From a virus, in the IMG/VR virus record IMGVR_UViG_3300048025_000118, positions 1 to 21,544 of that record: 21,544 bases of DNA, one strand, 5' to 3'. The translations under genes and the position numbers were made by a program. Shown here one piece after another: positions 21,081 to 21,544 of this stretch. Within the stretch, counting starts at the first letter, position 1; each line of letters starts with the position of its first letter. Under the pieces are notes generated by a model. The model did no database searches. It was not told the DNA's origin and saw only the letters and a list, made by a program, of their open reading frames with translations.

Positions 21081-21306
21081 TAATTAATTTGTTTGGAGTG
21101 ATTAAAAACAATTTCAAGTCTTAGGAGTGGATCGTGTTTTGCACCAACTTAACTTGAATTTCTTAATCTGCGGTGGCTAGCTATTTACCCATGCTAGTAG
21201 TCAGAATTTTTGGATCGTACATAAACCTAAAGTGGCGGTTATCAAAGCAGTTACCTCATTCTGCGGGTTGGATGGTCAGTCCTTAAAAACCTTTATTTCT
21301 CCTCTG
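21081..21306 (-). other. Non-coding, probably structured leader RNA
   Basis: No credible reading frame: after GAGGAG near 21303-21298 no start codon follows at usual spacing, and the first ATG (in AGAATGAGG) meets a stop two codons later. Complementary segments are present (ATTCAAGT with ACTTGAAAT; CTAGC with GCTAG), suggesting a folded RNA. It would be transcribed from the promoter at 21325-21354 and cut from the 102-aa message by the ribozyme at 21000-21051. I could not fold it as a tRNA. Confidence 0.4.
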
Positions 21307-21354
21307 TCTGTCAAACACTCGTAGAGTGTAATTTGAAAACCCTATTTTTGTCAA
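21306..21354 (-). promoter_or_regulatory. Promoter and leader at the right end
   Basis: Minus strand: -35 TTGACA (21354-21349), 18-base spacer, -10 TACACT (21330-21325) lying in the palindrome ACACTC-TAC-GAGTGT, predicted +1 near 21318. The leader TTGACAGAC (21314-21306) follows within four bases. Likely drives the structured leader and the 102-aa, 120-aa, ATPase and vWA genes. Confidence 0.6.
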
Positions 21355-21371
21355 GAGATTAAATTGGTGTT

Positions 21372-21410
21372 ATGTGCAATTATCTAACTTTTTAATCTAA
21401 TCTTGCACAT
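21372..21410. repeat. Inverted repeat upstream of the right-end promoter
   Basis: ATGTGCAA (21372-21379) and TTGCACAT (21403-21410), perfect 8-bp arms 23 bases apart, upstream of the -35. Possible regulator binding site. Confidence 0.5.
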
Positions 21411-21452
21411 ATCATTATTATAAACCTAATGTTATAGCCAAAGTCTGATCAT

Positions 21453-21536
21453 TAAAAAAATTTCAGGCTGAATAAAAAAATTTCAGGAAAAGTTTAAATA
21501 ATGTCAGACATTCAGACATTAGACACAGTCAGACAC
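21453..21536 (+). repeat. Short direct repeats at the window edge
   Basis: Two copies of TAAAAAAATTTCAGG at 21453-21467 and 21473-21487 (20-base period), followed by clustered CAGACA words at about 10-base spacing between 21503 and 21536. No gene is seen from 21355 to the end. Confidence 0.6.
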
Positions 21537-21544
21537 CAATAATG

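Noticed and set aside
21121-21300. A tRNA or tmRNA in the non-coding stretch at the right end
   Set aside because: No T-arm with TTCGA-type loop and no acceptor stem could be arranged on either strand.

Overview
The window looks like part of an AT-rich (roughly 36-37 % GC, estimated by eye) tailed-phage genome, covering the replication and nucleotide-metabolism module plus an accessory block of small genes. No ribosomal, central-metabolic, structural or packaging gene is visible. Genes are tightly packed, often sharing stop and start bases (TAATG, ATGA). The gene set (class II-like ribonucleotide reductase, family A polymerase, Cas4/RecB-like nuclease, SNF2 helicase, AEP primase with SF3 helicase, RuvC-like resolvase, MoxR/CobS-like AAA ATPase with a vWA partner) would fit a lytic phage of a marine alphaproteobacterium, but the host is an inference.

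Layout. 1-6932, minus strand: SNF2-family helicase, a 97-aa unknown, Cas4-like nuclease, a 221-aa unknown, DNA polymerase and ribonucleotide reductase (cut by the window edge). 6933-7223: divergent promoter region. 7224-10046, plus strand: AEP-type primase, SF3 helicase, a 59-aa ribbon-helix-helix protein and an 89-aa acidic protein. 10047-10936, minus strand: a 52-aa CxxCxGxG protein preceded by a long hairpin that contains its ribosome binding site, and a winged-helix protein. 11037-11350: a dense iteron-like array with large inverted repeats and an AT-rich core, a candidate origin or operator complex. 11510-12192, plus strand: RuvC-like resolvase and a zinc-ribbon protein. 12258-16425, minus strand: fifteen small, mostly unrecognised genes in overlapping series. 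16571-20973, minus strand: vWA protein, AAA ATPase and two unknowns. 20974-21544: non-coding, with a promoter, a structured leader and short repeats.

The most striking observation is a set of five hammerhead ribozymes, all on the minus strand, at 13513-13605 (type II), 16487-16533 and 18608-18659 (type I), 20199-20258 and 21000-21051 (type III). Each carries the complete catalytic core (CUGANGA, GAAA, UH) and three helices, and helix sequences differ between copies while pairing is kept. All three topological classes occur within 7.6 kb. Every ribozyme lies just upstream of a short recurring leader (TTGACAGAC-like) that is followed by a ribosome binding site and start codon. The same leader falls at or near the predicted +1 of three sigma70-like promoters. 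I propose that transcripts of this phage acquire a common 5' leader in two ways, by initiation at promoters and by ribozyme self-cleavage between genes. Four of the five ribozymes also follow a GC-rich hairpin (GGGGCA/TGCCCC type) after the preceding gene or leader.

Two genome-wide signals were also seen by eye. All four GC-only 4-base palindromes (GGCC, GCGC, CCGG, CGCG) appear to be absent from the whole window, and the word GTCTG/CAGAC is about four times more common than base composition predicts.
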